DNA of 31,978 nucleotides from Flavobacterium psychrophilum (GTDB lineage: Bacteria; Bacteroidota; Bacteroidia; Flavobacteriales; Flavobacteriaceae). The notes under the pieces are model-generated. The model was not told the origin of the DNA, did not search any database, and was given only the letters and a program-made list of their open reading frames with translations. This document shows positions 9,093-17,115 of the stretch, piece by piece (positions within the stretch are counted from its first letter, which is position 1; every line of letters begins with the position of its first letter). The position numbers and the translations under genes were made by a program. Where the stretch lies: assembly GCA_945878515.1 (NCBI GenBank), contig CAMCTL010000019.1, positions 1-31,978 on the forward strand, read 5' to 3'.

Positions 9093-11501
9093 ATGATAAA
9101 AGAAACAATTAATTCCACACTTACCTTTGAAGACTTCAAAACCGAGGTTTTAAAAGATTACAAAATAGCCATAACCAGCAGAGAATGTAGTCTTTTGGGA
9201 CGAAAAGAAGTCTTAACTGGTAAGGCTAAATTTGGAATTTTTGGAGATGGGAAAGAAGTTCCGCAATTGGCAATGGCAAAGTTTTTTAAAAACGGTGATT
9301 TCCGATCGGGTTATTATCGAGATCAAACTTTTATGATGGCCATTGGCGAATTGACTCCGCAACAATTTTTTGCTGGACTTTACGGTCACACCGATATAAA
9401 TCAAGAACCCATGTCGGCAGGAAGGCAAATGGGTGGTCATTTTGGGACACACAGCCTCAACGAAGATGGGAGTTGGAAAGATTTGACAAAACAAAAAAAT
9501 TCTAGTGCTGATATATCTCCAACCGCTTCGCAAATGCCAAGAATGTTGGGATTGGCGCAAGCATCCAGTATTTACAGAAGTATTCCGGAACTTGCTGAAA
9601 GTTCAAAATTTTCAGTAGGTGGCAATGAAATTTCGTGGGGAACAATAGGCAACGCCAGTACTTCCGAAGGTTTGTTTTTTGAAACCATTAATGCCGCTGG
9701 AGTTTTACAAGTGCCTCTTATTTTGAGTGTTTGGGATGATGAGTACGGAATTTCTGTTCACGCAAAACTTCAAACTACAAAAGAAAGCATCTCCGAAATT
9801 TTGAAAGGATACCAACGAGATGAAGACCATAAAGGCTTTGAAATACTAAAAGTTTTGGGTTGGGATTATCCAAGTTTAATTGAAACTTACGAAAAAGCAG
9901 CCAATTTAGCCCGAGAACATCACGTTCCGGTTCTAATACACGTAACGGAACTCACGCAGCCACAAGGTCACTCTAGTTCAGGTTCTCACGAAAGATACAA
10001 AGACGCCGATAGATTGCGATGGGAAAGAGATTTTGACTGTGTTCGACAAATGAAATTATGGATGATTGCCATAAATATCGCTTCATCTGAAGAAATTGAA
10101 GAAATTGACTTAATCACAAAAAAAGAAGTACTCGAAGCCAAAAAATTAGCTTGGAATGCTTTTATTAATCCAATAATCGAAGAGCAAGCAAGTCTTGTTC
10201 AACTGTTAGATAAAATTGCGTCATCAAGCAGCAATAAAGATAAAATTCTTAAACTTAAAACCAATTTAAGTAGCATCAAAGCACCACTAAAAAAGGAAAT
10301 TCTAAGCACAGCAAGGAAAGCATTGCGGTTGATGATTAATGAAAATGGTAAACAAGAACTAGCCACTTGGATAACTAATTATACAGGAATAAACCAACAA
10401 AAATTCAGCAAAAACTTATTTTCAGAATCGAATTTGAATGTGTTTTCAGTAAAAGAAGTTCTACCCAAGTATGAAGATAATGCCAAAGAAGATACTGATG
10501 GAAGAATGATTTTGCGTGACAATTTCAATGAACTTTTTTCAAAACACCCCAATGTTTTAATTTTTGGCGAAGATGCCGGAAGCATCGGCGATGTTAATCA
10601 AGGATTGGTTGGATTACAGGATAAATTTGGAGAAACCCGTGTTGCCGATGTTGGAATTCGAGAAGCATCAATCATTGGTCAAGGCATTGGAATGGCATTG
10701 CGAGGCCTTCGTCCCATTGCCGAAATTCAATATTTAGATTATATTTTGTATTGCGTTCAGATTTTGAGCGATGATTTAGCCACTTTGCAATATCGGACAT
10801 TTGGAAAACAAAAAGCGCCTCTTATAATCAGAACCAGAGGTCATCGATTAGAAGGAATTTGGCATTCAGGTTCACCAATGGGAATGCTGATTAATGCACT
10901 AAGAGGAATTCATATTTTGGTTCCAAGAAATATGACCAAAGCAGCTGGTTTTTATAACACTTTATTAGAATGCGACGAACCAGCAGTTGTTGTCGAATGT
11001 TTAAATGGTTATCGATTGAAAGAAAAAATGCCGTTGAATTATGGAGCATTCAAAACACCGATTGGCGTGGTAGAAACCATAAAAAGTGGCGCTGATATCA
11101 CACTAGTTTCTTATGGTTCTACTTTGAGATTAGTAGAAGTTGCCGCAAAAGAACTGATGGAAATTGGTATTGATTGCGAAATAATTGATATTCAGTCCTT
11201 GCTTCCTTTTGATGTTCATCACGATATTGTAAAAAGTATCGCCAAAACCAATCGATTGTTAATCATAGACGAAGACGTTCCAGGAGGAGCATCGGCATAC
11301 ATTTTACAAGAAATTATTGAAAATCAAGACGGATACAATTATTTGGATAGCAAACCACAAACCTTGACTGCTAAAGCCCATAGACCAGCTTATGGAACTG
11401 ATGGCGATTATTTTTCGAAACCCTCGATTGAAGATGTTTACGAAAAAGTATATGCAATGATGAATGAAGTGAACCCTTCGAAATTTCCAGTTTTGTATTA
11501 G
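9093..11501 (+). CDS. Fused alpha/beta 2-oxoacid dehydrogenase E1 component
   Basis: This is a thiamine-diphosphate enzyme with the E1 alpha and beta chains in one 802-residue polypeptide. It decarboxylates a 2-oxoacid (probably branched-chain) and passes the acyl group to the lipoyl E2. The alpha half carries YYRDQ (74-78), the substrate/TPP loop PTASQMPRMLG (143-153) and the TPP region GNASTSEG (186-193) with SVWDDEYGIS (212-221). The beta half starts near 470 with GEDAGSIGDVNQG, then GIREASIIGQGIGMALRG and HRLEGIWHSGSPMG. Canonical E1 alpha has GDG and NN at the metal site; here these read GNA and DD. Start chosen at ATG 9093, because an upstream TTG lies inside the -7 box. E2, E3 and lipoylation genes are not adjacent, though lipA lies 14 kb downstream. 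Confidence 0.9.
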   Translation: MIKETINSTLTFEDFKTEVLKDYKIAITSRECSLLGRKEVLTGKAKFGIFGDGKEVPQLAMAKFFKNGDFRSGYYRDQTFMMAIGELTPQQFFAGLYGHTDINQEPMSAGRQMGGHFGTHSLNEDGSWKDLTKQKNSSADISPTASQMPRMLGLAQASSIYRSIPELAESSKFSVGGNEISWGTIGNASTSEGLFFETINAAGVLQVPLILSVWDDEYGISVHAKLQTTKESISEILKGYQRDEDHKGFEILKVLGWDYPSLIETYEKAANLAREHHVPVLIHVTELTQPQGHSSSGSHERYKDADRLRWERDFDCVRQMKLWMIAINIASSEEIEEIDLITKKEVLEAKKLAWNAFINPIIEEQASLVQLLDKIASSSSNKDKILKLKTNLSSIKAPLKKEILSTARKALRLMINENGKQELATWITNYTGINQQKFSKNLFSESNLNVFSVKEVLPKYEDNAKEDTDGRMILRDNFNELFSKHPNVLIFGEDAGSIGDVNQGLVGLQDKFGETRVADVGIREASIIGQGIGMALRGLRPIAEIQYLDYILYCVQILSDDLATLQYRTFGKQKAPLIIRTRGHRLEGIWHSGSPMGMLINALRGIHILVPRNMTKAAGFYNTLLECDEPAVVVECLNGYRLKEKMPLNYGAFKTPIGVVETIKSGADITLVSYGSTLRLVEVAAKELMEIGIDCEIIDIQSLLPFDVHHDIVKSIAKTNRLLIIDEDVPGGASAYILQEIIENQDGYNYLDSKPQTLTAKAHRPAYGTDGDYFSKPSIEDVYEKVYAMMNEVNPSKFPVLY

Positions 11502-11543
11502 GGAATATTTTTAAACTCCTAACGTTTAGAACCATTAATAAGC

Positions 11544-11588
11544 AAGGTTCATTAAGTTTATTAATCTTAATGAACCTTATTTTATTTA
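11544..11588 (+). terminator. Terminator after the E1 gene
   Basis: A perfect 13-bp stem has arms AAGGTTCATTAAG (11544-11556) and CTTAATGAACCTT (11566-11578), a 9-nt loop, and ATTTTATTT after it. It ends the E1 transcript ahead of the SPFH gene's own promoter. Confidence 0.8.
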
Positions 11589-11609
11589 TCAATATTTCAA
11601 AAAAAATGA

Positions 11610-11617
11610 TACTTTTG
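11610..11617 (+). promoter_or_regulatory. -7 promoter box of the SPFH gene
   Basis: TACTTTTG matches TAnnTTTG and lies 24 bp upstream of the ATG at 11642. It follows the E1 terminator, which supports independent transcription. Confidence 0.5.
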
Positions 11618-11641
11618 AATTGTTAATTTAATATAAAAAAT

Positions 11642-13552
11642 ATGACAGCTTTAGCAAATTATTGGTGGTTACTATTATTACTTTTATGTTTGGTTCTTTA
11701 CAAATTCGTTTTGCGGGTTTTCTTCGGAATGGTTATTGTTCCTGAAGATAAAATTGGATTAGTAACTAAGAAGTTCGTCCTTTTTGGTGCCGAAAAATCA
11801 TTGCCCGACGGTAGAATTATCGCTACAAAAGGCGAAGCAGGTTTTCAAGCAAAAACTCTTGCACCCGGATTGTACTGGGGAATGTGGCCTTGGCAATACT
11901 CTGTAAATATGAGTTCGTTTACTATTATTCCAGAAGGAAATATCGGTTTGGTTTTGAGTAAAGACGGTGCAGAAATTCCAACAGGGCGCATTCTTGCACA
12001 AAAAGTAAACTCTGATAATTTTCAAGACGCCATTCAATTTTTAGATAATGGCGGACAAAAGGGGCGTCAGTCCGCATTTATAACAACTGGCTCCTATCGT
12101 ATCAATACTTTTTTGTTCGAAGTAATTGTAACGCCACAAATTGTGATTTCCGAAAATATGGTTGGAATAGTAACCGCAATGGACGGCGAACCCATACCAA
12201 TTGGTCAAATTGCAGGTAAATTTGTCGATAACCATAACAATTTTCAAGATTTTGATCAGTTCTTAAAAAATGGCGGAAATAGAGGACTTCAACCACAAGT
12301 TATTCTCGCTGGTTCCTATTACATCAATTCTTGGGCGATTCAAATTGAGCAAACACCAATGACTGATGTTCCAATAGGATATGTTGGTGTAGTAATTTCT
12401 TATATTGGCGAAGATGGAAAAGACGTAACAGGAGATACTTTCAAGCATGGAAATATCGTTTCAAAAGGACAACGTGGCGTTTGGATGGAGCCTCTAGGTC
12501 CAGGGAAATATGCCTTAAATTTATACACCACAAAACTCGAAGCTGTACCTACAACCAACTTAGTTTTGAACTGGGCAGATGCTAGAAGTGAATCTCATAA
12601 TTTAGACCAAAACTTATCAACAATTACGGTTCGTTCCAAAGATGGTTTTCCTTTCAATTTAGATGTTTCTCAAATTATTCACGTTCCAGCCAACGAAGCC
12701 CCAAAAGTAATTGCCCGTTTTGGAAGTATGAACAACCTAGTTTCCCAAGTTTTAGAACCTACAATTGGTAACTATTTCAGAAACTCGGCTCAGGAAAGTG
12801 ATGTTATTTCGTTCCTTTCTACAAGAAAAGAGCGTCAAGAATCTGCTAAAAATCATATAAAAGTAGTTTTAGATGAATACAATGTGAATGCTGTTGATAC
12901 CTTGATTGGCGATATTGTACCGCCAGAATCGTTGATGAAAACTCTAACCGACAGGAAAATTGCAGAAGAAGAGCAAAAAACCTATCAAACCCAAAGAATG
13001 GCGCAAGAACAACGCCAAGGTGTAGAAAAAGAAACTGCAATTGCTGATATGCAAAAAGAAATTGTGAAAGCATCTCAAAGTGTTGAAATTGCACAAAGAA
13101 CAGCCGATGCCACCGTTAAAAAAGCCGAAGGGGATGCTACAAGTTTAAAACTAAACGTGAATGCCGAAGCTGAAGCTACAAAAATGCGTGCCAATGCCGA
13201 AGCCGAAGCCACAAAAGCCAGAGCTGGAGCACAAGCCGAAGCCACGAAAATGACTGCAAGTGCAGAAGCCGAGAGAATTTCGAAAACTGGTTTAGCAGAA
13301 GCCGAAAAAATTAAAGCCATTGGAAAATCTACTGCCGAAGCCTATCAATTGCAGGTTTCTGCAATGGGAGGAGATAATTTTACAAAATATAAAATCACCG
13401 AAGAAATTGGAAAAGGAAAAATCAAAGTGATTCCAGATGTATTAATTTCAGGAAACTCTGGTTCCGATGGAGGAATTAGTGGACTTTTAGGAATGAAATT
13501 AATGGAAATGATGGACACTAAAAACGAGAACGAAGAACCTAAAACCAAATAA
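11642..13552 (+). CDS. Flotillin-like SPFH domain protein with N-terminal internal repeats
   Basis: A 636-residue membrane-anchored protein of the flotillin/band 7 superfamily, which forms large oligomers on membranes and influences domain organisation. A single membrane segment lies at about 7-30 (WWLLLLLLCLVLYKFVL). Residues 33-306 contain four related units, anchored at VPEDKIGLV (33), IPEGNIGLV (96), ISENMVGIV (169) and VPIGYVGVV (243). Units 2 and 3 share NFQD(A/F)xQFL(D/K)NGG and GSYxIN. The SPFH core follows, and then a long Ala/Glu-rich helix (about 440-580, with repeats such as AEAEATKMRANAEAEATKAR), the classic flotillin coiled coil. The tail is Gly/Ser-rich and acidic. It is a single-gene transcript with its own -7 box and terminator. 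No NfeD-type partner gene is adjacent. Confidence 0.9.
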   Translation: MTALANYWWLLLLLLCLVLYKFVLRVFFGMVIVPEDKIGLVTKKFVLFGAEKSLPDGRIIATKGEAGFQAKTLAPGLYWGMWPWQYSVNMSSFTIIPEGNIGLVLSKDGAEIPTGRILAQKVNSDNFQDAIQFLDNGGQKGRQSAFITTGSYRINTFLFEVIVTPQIVISENMVGIVTAMDGEPIPIGQIAGKFVDNHNNFQDFDQFLKNGGNRGLQPQVILAGSYYINSWAIQIEQTPMTDVPIGYVGVVISYIGEDGKDVTGDTFKHGNIVSKGQRGVWMEPLGPGKYALNLYTTKLEAVPTTNLVLNWADARSESHNLDQNLSTITVRSKDGFPFNLDVSQIIHVPANEAPKVIARFGSMNNLVSQVLEPTIGNYFRNSAQESDVISFLSTRKERQESAKNHIKVVLDEYNVNAVDTLIGDIVPPESLMKTLTDRKIAEEEQKTYQTQRMAQEQRQGVEKETAIADMQKEIVKASQSVEIAQRTADATVKKAEGDATSLKLNVNAEAEATKMRANAEAEATKARAGAQAEATKMTASAEAERISKTGLAEAEKIKAIGKSTAEAYQLQVSAMGGDNFTKYKITEEIGKGKIKVIPDVLISGNSGSDGGISGLLGMKLMEMMDTKNENEEPKTK

Positions 13553-13573
13553 ATTTCATTTTAACTTTCAATC

Positions 13574-13604
13574 AAAATCCGCTACAAAGCGGATTTTTTT
13601 TATA
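13574..13604 (+). terminator. Rho-independent terminator after the SPFH gene
   Basis: Arms AAAATCCGC (13574-13582) and GCGGATTTT (13589-13597), a 6-nt loop and an uninterrupted T-run (13594-13601) make a strong terminator. Confidence 0.9.
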
Positions 13605-13710
13605 TACTTTCTACAGCTTTTACTAAAAAGTCAAAAACTTTAAAACAGAGCATCGATTCGCAGTATGTTGCTACGATTTAATTTTTACAGAGCATCAGGT
13701 GGAAGGACCC

Positions 13711-13960
13711 TGCCTATATTTTTTATTACATAGTCGGTGACAGTAGTAATGTGCCTATATTTTTTTATTTTATAGTCGATGATAGTAGTACTGTGCCTAT
13801 ATTTTTTTATTTTATAGTCGAGGACAGTAGTACTGTGGCTATATTTTTTTATTTTACAGTCGGTGACAGTAGTAACCTGCCTATATTTTTTTATTTTATA
13901 GTCGGTGACAGTAGTAACCTGCGTATATTTTTATATTTTATAGTCGGTGACAGTAGTAAC
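13711..13960. repeat. 42-bp tandem repeat array, six copies
   Basis: Six head-to-tail units start at 13711, 13752, 13794, 13836, 13878 and 13920, with lengths 41, 42, 42, 42, 42 and 41. Each starts with TGCCTATATT or a close variant, continues with a T/A tract, and ends with GTCGGTGACAGTAGTAAC or a variant. There are no spacers between units. The array fills the gap between two convergent genes, beyond the SPFH terminator, so on the minus strand it would be read as the 3' region of the flippase transcript. An open frame of 14-residue units (PIFFYFIVGDSSN) runs through it from a GTG at 13751, but this is expected because 42 is a multiple of three. Bases 13605-13710 upstream hold no gene; ACAGAGCATC occurs there twice, 42 bp apart. 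Confidence 0.95.
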
Positions 13961-13962
13961 AA

Positions 13963-13980
13963 ATATATATTTTTATATAT
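13963..13980. other. AT hairpin at the end of the repeat array
   Basis: ATATATA (13963-13969) and TATATAT (13974-13980) flank a TTTT loop just past the last repeat unit and 38 bp from the flippase stop. It might help end the minus-strand operon, but it has no GC pairs. Confidence 0.3.
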
Positions 13981-14018
13981 GCCTTGATTGATAAAAAAAC
14001 GATATTCTCGAAAACGAA

Positions 14019-15488
14019 CTACCTTATTATTTTAAGTTTTTTCAAAGTCTGGTCAATAACCTGATTTATTTCAATAGAAATTACAAACTTGTAATTGAGA
14101 TAAATATATGAAATGGTTAACAATATCGATTTTAAAATTATTGAAATTATAGGATTAAAAGGAAAATCCCAAAAGTAAAATACCAAAAACAAAGCGATAG
14201 TGAGAGCAAGAGAATAGAGTGTTTGATTTGTAAACGGATATAAATCTAATTTTTTTACGACAAAGAACAATTTGGCTAAACTATAAAAAGTAATCGACAA
14301 TAAAGTCGCAAATGCCGAACCGATAATGCCAAAAATTGGAATGAAAATCATATTTAAAACCACAGTTAAAACAACCAACACTACTCCCAAAAATAAGACT
14401 GTTCGGTAGTATTTTGTATTGAAAATAATAGCATTATTATTTCCTAAAATTAAGTCAAAATATTTGGATAGACCAATCATAAAAACAACCATAATTCCGC
14501 CAGCATATTCGTGCGGAACCATTTCGTAAAGTTTATTGATGTTTACAAAAATACCTAGCATTACATATCCACCAACCATTTGGAGATTAATTGATGTTTT
14601 TTTATACAAGATATTCATTTCGTCGTGCTTGTTTTCGTGCATCAATTTTGCCGTAATAGGATACACAATTTGGTGCATAGAACGGCTTGGAACTGAAATA
14701 ACCAAAGCGATATAAGTCGCAACCGAATAATAAGCAATATTTTCGATATTCATATATTGGTTTAAAATCATTTTATCTCCATCCAACAATAAATTAGCAA
14801 CGCTTCCAGACAAAATAATATAAAAAGTATAGACTAAAACATCCTTAGTGTTATTAGGAATTTCAAACTGAAAAACAGGTTTTTGGACACTAAATGCGTA
14901 AAACATTGTGATTATTAATGCCAAAAAATAAACAACGGCAGTTGCATATACAAAGCCTTCGACTGTTATCCAATTGTAATACACTCCAATTAATAAAAAC
15001 AGTGAAGCTGCTCTTAATGCGACTTCTTTAATAAAATTTCCAAAAACCGAGTGCATGTGAACCCGCAACCAAGCATAAAAAATCTCGAAATAAGCCATGC
15101 ACAATCCAATGAATGGAATAAGCCAAATAAATTTTTTGACGATAATATTCTTTTTAGATAAAAAAAGTAAAATATCATCAAAAAAATAAAAACCTATCAA
15201 AAGCATAGGAATAATCACCAGAAAGGGAAACAGCACCGTGAAAGATAAAAAACGAGATCTTTCCTGATCGGTTTTATATTGTGAGTAGAATTTAACCAAC
15301 GTATTTTGCATTCCAATGGCAAATATGGGCATAATTACATTAGCACTAGAAAGCACATAATTAGAAAGCGCATAATAGGTGGAACCCAAAAAGACCGGAT
15401 ATAAATAAATGGTATTTATTCCTCCAATAGCAAAACCTATGTAGGTAATTATAGTGTTTTTAAAGGACTGATTTAATACTATTCCCAT
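14019..15488 (-). CDS. Wzx-like polysaccharide flippase (MATE/MOP superfamily)
   Basis: A 489-residue integral membrane protein with about 12-14 hydrophobic segments, beginning with NTIITYIGFAIGGINTIYLYP and ending with a short basic tail. The hydrophobicity pattern, length and genetic setting fit oligosaccharide flippases that move undecaprenyl-linked sugar units across the inner membrane. It is the last gene of the minus-strand operon, 15 bp after the glycosyltransferase. Start is ATG at 15488, followed at once by the family-type N-terminus. The transported glycan cannot be told from sequence, and no Wzy polymerase is visible in the window. Confidence 0.85.
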   Translation of the reverse strand: MGIVLNQSFKNTIITYIGFAIGGINTIYLYPVFLGSTYYALSNYVLSSANVIMPIFAIGMQNTLVKFYSQYKTDQERSRFLSFTVLFPFLVIIPMLLIGFYFFDDILLFLSKKNIIVKKFIWLIPFIGLCMAYFEIFYAWLRVHMHSVFGNFIKEVALRAASLFLLIGVYYNWITVEGFVYATAVVYFLALIITMFYAFSVQKPVFQFEIPNNTKDVLVYTFYIILSGSVANLLLDGDKMILNQYMNIENIAYYSVATYIALVISVPSRSMHQIVYPITAKLMHENKHDEMNILYKKTSINLQMVGGYVMLGIFVNINKLYEMVPHEYAGGIMVVFMIGLSKYFDLILGNNNAIIFNTKYYRTVLFLGVVLVVLTVVLNMIFIPIFGIIGSAFATLLSITFYSLAKLFFVVKKLDLYPFTNQTLYSLALTIALFLVFYFWDFPFNPIISIILKSILLTISYIYLNYKFVISIEINQVIDQTLKKLKIIR

Positions 15489-15492
15489 TTAT

Positions 15493-15524
15493 GAAGTTAA
15501 AAGTTAAAGGTTAGAGGTCAGAAG
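15493..15524. repeat. Degenerate 7-bp-period repeat at the glycosyltransferase/flippase junction
   Basis: The units read AAGTTAA, AAGTTAA, AGGTTAG, AGGTCAG and then AAGT on the plus strand. It spans the gap upstream of the flippase and the last codons of the glycosyltransferase, so the end of that protein (TSNL) is encoded by the repeat. Confidence 0.65.
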
Positions 15525-16802
15525 TTTTGCCAATTTCTCTGTTAAACTTTTTCTGGAATACTGTTGTAAACCCACGGCATTCGATTGTAGTTTCCCTTCC
15601 AAAAATTGGTTATAAAAGTCCAAAAGTACACCTTTTAGTTTCATTTTCTCGAAATAATCAAAGAATACTCCTGTGTTTGTATTGGTTATAATTTCGGCAA
15701 AGTCGGAACCCTTTGGCCCGATAGCAACAATAGGTCGTCCAGAAACCATATATTCGAACAATTTTCCAGGAATAATACTTTTGGTATCCTCAGAATTGAT
15801 TTCGATTAGCAATAAAACTTGTGATTTTCTTTGATGTGCAATTGCCTCCGAATGTGAAACATATCCCAAATTATTCAAATACGGATTCAATCCAAAACCA
15901 GAAATGGTTTCCAAAACTTCCTGACTTACCGCTCCTATTAATTTAATTTCCAAATGGGTTTTAAAATCGGGGATTTCTTGAAGCAATTCGACCAAAGTTT
16001 CCCAAAGCATTTTCGGATTTCTTTCGGATAAGAAAGAACCAATATGCGCCAAAGAAAACTTTGTATCCAAAGATTGGTTAACAACATTTTCCGTATCATA
16101 ACCATTTGTGATTACGGCAATCGGCTGGTTTGTAATAGCTTGAAATTCTGTTTTTGTTGTGTTACTTGTTACAATAATGGTGTCTGCAGCATTCAGTACT
16201 TTAAATTCTAAATCTTTGTGTTTCTTGGCTGCATAATTCGACAATCGCAAGGATTTATGGTAGCCAATAGTTGTCCAAGGGTCTCGGAAATCGGCAAACC
16301 ATTTTACATTCAATTTTTGTTTTAATTCCAATCCAATGAGATGCAAACTGTGCGGTGGTCCCGAAGTGACAATCGTGTCAATATCATTTTCTTTAATGTA
16401 TTTTTCTAAAAATGCAACCGAAGGTTTTACCCAAAAAACACGGGCATCTGGAATAAAAAGATTACCCCGAATCCACAGAAAAATTTTGTCTAAAAAAGAT
16501 TGCTTTTTCTGGTTTGGAATAATTCCCGAACTGATTTTTTTAGTTTTATTCTTCGAAAGAAACGAAGCCAATTGATAGGGTTCAAAGATCTTATGCTTGA
16601 GAATAATAGCCTTGTCTGAAACTTCATTTACCAAATTCTCGTCTACAATAGGATACGTCGGATTTTCAGGAATATAAACTATAGGTTGAAGTCCAAAATC
16701 GGGTAGATATTTCACAAATTTCAACCAACGCTGAACGCCAGGTCCACCAGCGGGAGGCCAATAATAGGTTATGATGAGGAGTTTTTTTGTTTCAGGTTTC
16801 AA
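15504..16802 (-). CDS. Glycosyltransferase, GT4/GT1-like (GT-B fold)
   Basis: A 432-residue cytoplasmic or membrane-associated glycosyltransferase. The N-terminal sugar-acceptor domain starts LLIITYYWPPAGGPGVQRWL (9-28), typical of GT4 enzymes of this phylum. The C-terminal donor domain contains GKLFEYMVSGRPIVAIGP (about 365-382) with the usual Glu of the nucleotide-sugar site. It lies between YfhO and the flippase and probably adds a sugar to a lipid-linked glycan. No ATG precedes the conserved N-terminus: the upstream stop TAA (16812-16814) leaves only TTG (16802) or CTG (16808) as starts, and this stretch is part of a 7-bp-period repeat. Donor and acceptor are unknown. Confidence 0.9.
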   Translation of the reverse strand: MKPETKKLLIITYYWPPAGGPGVQRWLKFVKYLPDFGLQPIVYIPENPTYPIVDENLVNEVSDKAIILKHKIFEPYQLASFLSKNKTKKISSGIIPNQKKQSFLDKIFLWIRGNLFIPDARVFWVKPSVAFLEKYIKENDIDTIVTSGPPHSLHLIGLELKQKLNVKWFADFRDPWTTIGYHKSLRLSNYAAKKHKDLEFKVLNAADTIIVTSNTTKTEFQAITNQPIAVITNGYDTENVVNQSLDTKFSLAHIGSFLSERNPKMLWETLVELLQEIPDFKTHLEIKLIGAVSQEVLETISGFGLNPYLNNLGYVSHSEAIAHQRKSQVLLLIEINSEDTKSIIPGKLFEYMVSGRPIVAIGPKGSDFAEIITNTNTGVFFDYFEKMKLKGVLLDFYNQFLEGKLQSNAVGLQQYSRKSLTEKLAKLLTSNL

Positions 16803-16825
16803 ATTCAGGGTTTAGGGTTTCACGA
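16791..16825. repeat. 7-bp-period repeat at the glycosyltransferase start
   Basis: Plus-strand units are TTCAGGT, TTCAAAT, TCAGGGT, TTAGGGT and TTCACGA. The array covers the first four codons of the glycosyltransferase and the bases before them. Confidence 0.6.
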
Positions 16826-16832
16826 ACAGTTT

Positions 16833-16851
16833 GTCATTCCGTAGGAATCTC
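16833..16851. repeat. Short REP-like palindromic element
   Basis: GTCATTCCGTAGGAATCTC contains the inverted repeat ATTCC-GTA-GGAAT. The frame GTCATT...GGAATCTC resembles a dispersed intergenic element I associate with Flavobacteriaceae genomes. Only one copy is in this window, so repetition cannot be shown here. Confidence 0.4.
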
Positions 16852-16860
16852 ATTTATGTT

Positions 16861-17115
16861 TTAAGTTTCACTAACAATTATTGAATTTTCATTTACATCT
16901 TTAGCTAGTTGATAATATTCATACTTGCTTTTCCATCCATTTGATTTTTCCATTATTTCAAATAATCGCTCCAAACGCTCGACAAACAGAGCATTGGTCT
17001 TCTCATCAACATTCTTTCTTTGGGCAAGATTTGTAGATTTTAAAATTGTTTTCATATTCAAAGGTAAACTAAGTCTATACTCTATTTCTTTACTATCATT
17101 TTTTATTTTCAACAT
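16861..17115 (-). CDS. Small hypothetical protein in the polysaccharide operon
   Basis: An 84-residue unrecognised protein if started at ATG 17115; a GTG-type start further upstream would add four residues. It is charged and mostly helical (FVERLERLFEIMEKSNGWKS), with no signal or membrane segment. The start overlaps the 3' end of the YfhO gene by 20 bp, which suggests translational coupling. It could be a real accessory gene inserted between YfhO and the glycosyltransferase or a chance frame. The ordered composition and operon position slightly favour a gene. Confidence 0.5.
   Translation of the reverse strand: MLKIKNDSKEIEYRLSLPLNMKTILKSTNLAQRKNVDEKTNALFVERLERLFEIMEKSNGWKSKYEYYQLAKDVNENSIIVSET

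Noticed and set aside
13711..13960. CRISPR array
   Set aside because: The units are directly adjacent without unique spacers, and no cas gene is in the window.
13751..13987. Open frame of 78 residues through the 42-bp array
   Set aside because: It exists because the unit length is a multiple of three; it starts at GTG without a recognisable leader or -7 box, and the first unit is out of frame. Repeat DNA explains it better than a gene.
16805..16820. Telomere-like TTTAGGG units
   Set aside because: Only two imperfect copies within a degenerate heptad array in an internal bacterial locus; resemblance is chance.
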